A stretch of DNA of 5,797 nucleotides, taken from positions 1-5,797 of the forward strand of contig DAVT01000058.1 in the NCBI GenBank assembly GCA_002505685.1. The letters are read 5' to 3'. The notes below the pieces were generated by a model, which had not been told where the DNA came from, searched no databases, and saw only the letters and a program-made list of their open reading frames with translations. Source of the DNA: Euryarchaeota archaeon UBA501. GTDB taxonomy: Archaea > Thermoplasmatota > Poseidoniia > Poseidoniales > Thalassarchaeaceae. The translations under genes were made by a program, and so were the position numbers. Below, in pieces: positions 4,455 through 5,797 of this stretch; position 1 is the stretch's first letter, and the number at the start of each line of letters is the position of its first letter.

Positions 4455-5627
4455 ATGGCTGAATACCTGAATCGGATTGGCGCGGGCCTCATCTTGCTCG
4501 ATGCAGCCCCGCTTTCCTACGATTGGGTGCCTCCAAAAGTGGTCGGCCGCGAGGAAGAGCAAGAACAATTGGCGGGCATGTTTGCTTCAATCGGGACACC
4601 CGGTATGTCGTGTAGAGCAGTCATCACCGGCAATGTAGGCAGTGGAAAAACTGTCCTCAGTCGCTCTTTTGCAGATGATCTGACGAGGCATCTATCTACA
4701 GTTCGAGCCATCCAACCCGTACACGTCAATTGCCGAAATCACCCCACAACATCTCAAGTTCTACAGAGGATTGCAACCTCACTAGACGAGCGCCATCCGG
4801 AGCGAGGGTTCTCAGCTTCAGAGGTCATTCAAGGGATTCGGCGCAACATCCGAACACGGAATCAGCACATGCTATTGATTCTCGACGAAGTCGACCACCT
4901 TCTGCGCAAGGATGGAGGTGACCTTCTCTATCAACTCCTTAGAATTGATGAGGGGCGAAATGAGGCTGGTACAATGTCGCTCATTCTCATCAGCCAAGAA
5001 CAGGTATTGGACCAATTGGAAGGAGCCATAATTTCGCGATTTGGTCGTTCTAATCATTTGAGGTTGAAACCATACAATGATTCACAATTGGCAGCGATTG
5101 CTTCGCAACGTGCCGCCCTTTCAACACGTAGTGGTTCAGTTAGTGAGGAGATTCTTACATTGATCGGGCAAGCTTCTGCAGATACTGGTGATGCTCGTGT
5201 GGCTATCGAATTACTTGAGGCGGCTGTGATGCGGGCTGAGAAAGGTGGTTTCCAGCAAGTAGAATCCATGCACGTACAACGAGATGCCGCATCTCGCGGC
5301 CGTACTGTTGAACCGAGTATCGTAGATGAACTGAGCGAGCATGAACAACTGATTTTACTCGCAATTTGCCGACGGTTACGTCGCGACCCTGAAGTCACTT
5401 CAGGAGATGTTGAGAAATTGTATCAAGTGGTCTGCGAAGAATACGACACCAAACCAAGAGGATACACTACATTCTGGAAACACCTGAAAACATTGGAAAC
5501 TCGTGGATTGATGGAATCACGTACTGCAACGGCTAATGTCGGCCGTGGGAGAACGCAACACATCACCATGCCGCAAAGCCTTCCCGGGCAACTTGAGAAC
5601 CGGCTTGAACACGCTCTAAAGCAGTAA
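4455..5627 (+). CDS. orc1/cdc6: Orc1/Cdc6-family replication initiator ATPase
   Basis: Binds origin DNA and loads the MCM helicase. From ATG 4455 the product has 390 residues, normal for archaeal Orc1/Cdc6. In order: the N-terminal signature L-Y-W-VP--VVGREEE (20-35), Walker A GNVGSGKT (59-66), Walker B LLILDEVD (140-147) with the family's following GGDLLYQLLRIDE (154-166), a sensor 1 region SLILISQEQ (175-183), an arginine-finger-like SRFGRS (194-199) and LRLKPYNDSQL (202-212), sensor 2 GDARVAIELLEAA (245-257), and a C-terminal winged-helix domain (about 290-372, with TTFWKHLKTLETRGLM). Sensor 1 has Ser-Gln where Asn is common. The frame is also open upstream: GTG 4359 would overlap the dph2 stop as GTGA and add 32 unfamiliar residues; GTG 4326 would add 43. 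The Shine-Dalgarno and family N-terminus favour 4455. No origin is evident in the flanking gaps. Confidence 0.92.
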   Translation: MAEYLNRIGAGLILLDAAPLSYDWVPPKVVGREEEQEQLAGMFASIGTPGMSCRAVITGNVGSGKTVLSRSFADDLTRHLSTVRAIQPVHVNCRNHPTTSQVLQRIATSLDERHPERGFSASEVIQGIRRNIRTRNQHMLLILDEVDHLLRKDGGDLLYQLLRIDEGRNEAGTMSLILISQEQVLDQLEGAIISRFGRSNHLRLKPYNDSQLAAIASQRAALSTRSGSVSEEILTLIGQASADTGDARVAIELLEAAVMRAEKGGFQQVESMHVQRDAASRGRTVEPSIVDELSEHEQLILLAICRRLRRDPEVTSGDVEKLYQVVCEEYDTKPRGYTTFWKHLKTLETRGLMESRTATANVGRGRTQHITMPQSLPGQLENRLEHALKQ

Positions 5628-5646
5628 TTTGAGGAGAATGTGGCGA

Positions 5647-5661
5647 TCCACCTACGGTGGA
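5647..5661 (+). other. Small hairpin after orc1/cdc6
   Basis: TCCACC (5647-5652) and GGTGGA (5656-5661) form a perfect 6-bp stem with a TAC loop, 19 nt after the stop codon. No T-tract follows. It may mark an RNA 3' end or be a DNA dyad for a regulator of the next gene. Confidence 0.4.
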
Positions 5662-5676
5662 ATGGGCCGAACCGCT

Positions 5677-5683
5677 CTTATAG
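5677..5683 (+). promoter_or_regulatory. Possible TATA box for the gene starting at 5719
   Basis: CTTATAG is the only TATA-like element in the 91-bp gap. A start site about 26 nt downstream falls near 5706, giving a very short leader that would include GAGG (5708-5711). A small dyad, GGCGA (5686-5690) and TCGCC (5694-5698), lies between the TATA-like box and the presumed start site. Confidence 0.35.
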
Positions 5684-5707
5684 GGGGCGACTGTCGCCGA
5701 GGCGCAC

Positions 5708-5711
5708 GAGG
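5708..5711 (+). promoter_or_regulatory. Ribosome-binding site for the probable rps6e
   Basis: GAGG lies 7 nt before ATG 5719, the same arrangement as at dph2. It supports 5719 over the in-frame ATG at 5638, whose GAGGAG is only one base away. Confidence 0.45.
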
Positions 5712-5718
5712 TTTGAGC

Positions 5719-5797
5719 ATGGCTGAACAAGTATTCAAGGCGGATGTCAATGATACCGACACATCCAGTGGCGGAAAGTCGTATGCGGTCGATATTA
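5719..5797 (+). CDS. rps6e: Probable 30S ribosomal protein S6e, N-terminus (partial)
   Basis: Only 26 residues are visible before the window ends: MAEQVFKADVNDTDT, then SSGGKSYAVDI. Archaeal S6e proteins start with a short beta strand, then Asp and T-GK-Y (for example FKxxIxDPKTGKxYxxE), and FKADVND...GGKSYAVDI follows this, with about three extra residues in the turn. S6e is a small-subunit ribosomal protein. The frame is open upstream to ATG 5638, but those 27 residues (MWRSTYGGMG...) are not S6e-like. The call rests on a short segment and is tentative; the rest of the gene lies outside the window. Confidence 0.55.
   Translation, partial: MAEQVFKADVNDTDTSSGGKSYAVDI

Noticed and set aside
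5638..5718. In-frame N-terminal extension of the last gene from ATG 5638
   Set aside because: The 27 residues do not resemble an S6e N-terminus, the GAGGAG is only 1 nt from that ATG, and 5719 has better spacing.
5628..5718. Replication origin next to orc1/cdc6
   Set aside because: Neither this gap nor the one upstream of the gene is AT-rich or contains repeated ORB-like motifs; an origin could still lie outside the window.
1..5797. CRISPR array, tRNA or rRNA genes, insertion sequence, or attachment site
   Set aside because: No regularly spaced repeats, cloverleaf-like sequence, transposase or integrase, or flanking direct repeats were seen.

Overview
The window looks like a piece of an archaeal chromosome, most likely from a planktonic marine euryarchaeon of the Poseidoniales / Marine Group II type. 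The archaeal assignment rests on gene content: a ribosomal protein L10e C-terminus, an archaeal-type Hpt purine phosphoribosyltransferase, a single-protein Dph2 diphthamide synthase, an Orc1/Cdc6 replication initiator, and the first residues of what looks like ribosomal protein S6e. The narrower lineage is inferred from overall style (moderate GC, acidic proteins, compact spacing) and would need a search to confirm. Every supported gene is on the + strand.

Layout. Positions 1-94 hold the end of rpl10e. Positions 203-1645 encode an AzgA-type nucleobase (purine) permease, closed by a strong hairpin plus T-tract terminator. A 223-bp intergenic stretch follows, with several dyads and a possible promoter. 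Positions 1869-2477 encode a small membrane protein with the fold signatures of an aquaporin (MIP family) but with both NPA boxes destroyed; it ends in a second terminator almost identical to the first. Positions 2603-3193 encode Hpt. Positions 3253-4362 encode Dph2. The orc1/cdc6-type gene (start most likely 4455, end 5627) begins 92 bp after dph2, or overlaps its stop codon if an upstream GTG is used. After a 91-bp gap with two small hairpins, a probable rps6e starts at 5719 and runs off the window.

How the genes fit together. The permease and Hpt make a natural purine-salvage pair: one imports the base, the other turns it into a nucleotide with PRPP. The NPA-less MIP-like gene sits between them, separated from each by a terminator, so it may be a separate transcription unit. 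The flanks are information-processing genes: L10e, Dph2 (modifies elongation factor 2), Orc1/Cdc6 and S6e. 

The two observations most worth following are the MIP-like protein that has lost both NPA asparagines and the selectivity-filter arginine, and the 49-nt terminator element present twice. The two copies differ at only four positions, and all four differences preserve a 15-bp stem capped by a UNCG tetraloop. I found no mobile element, CRISPR array, tRNA or rRNA.
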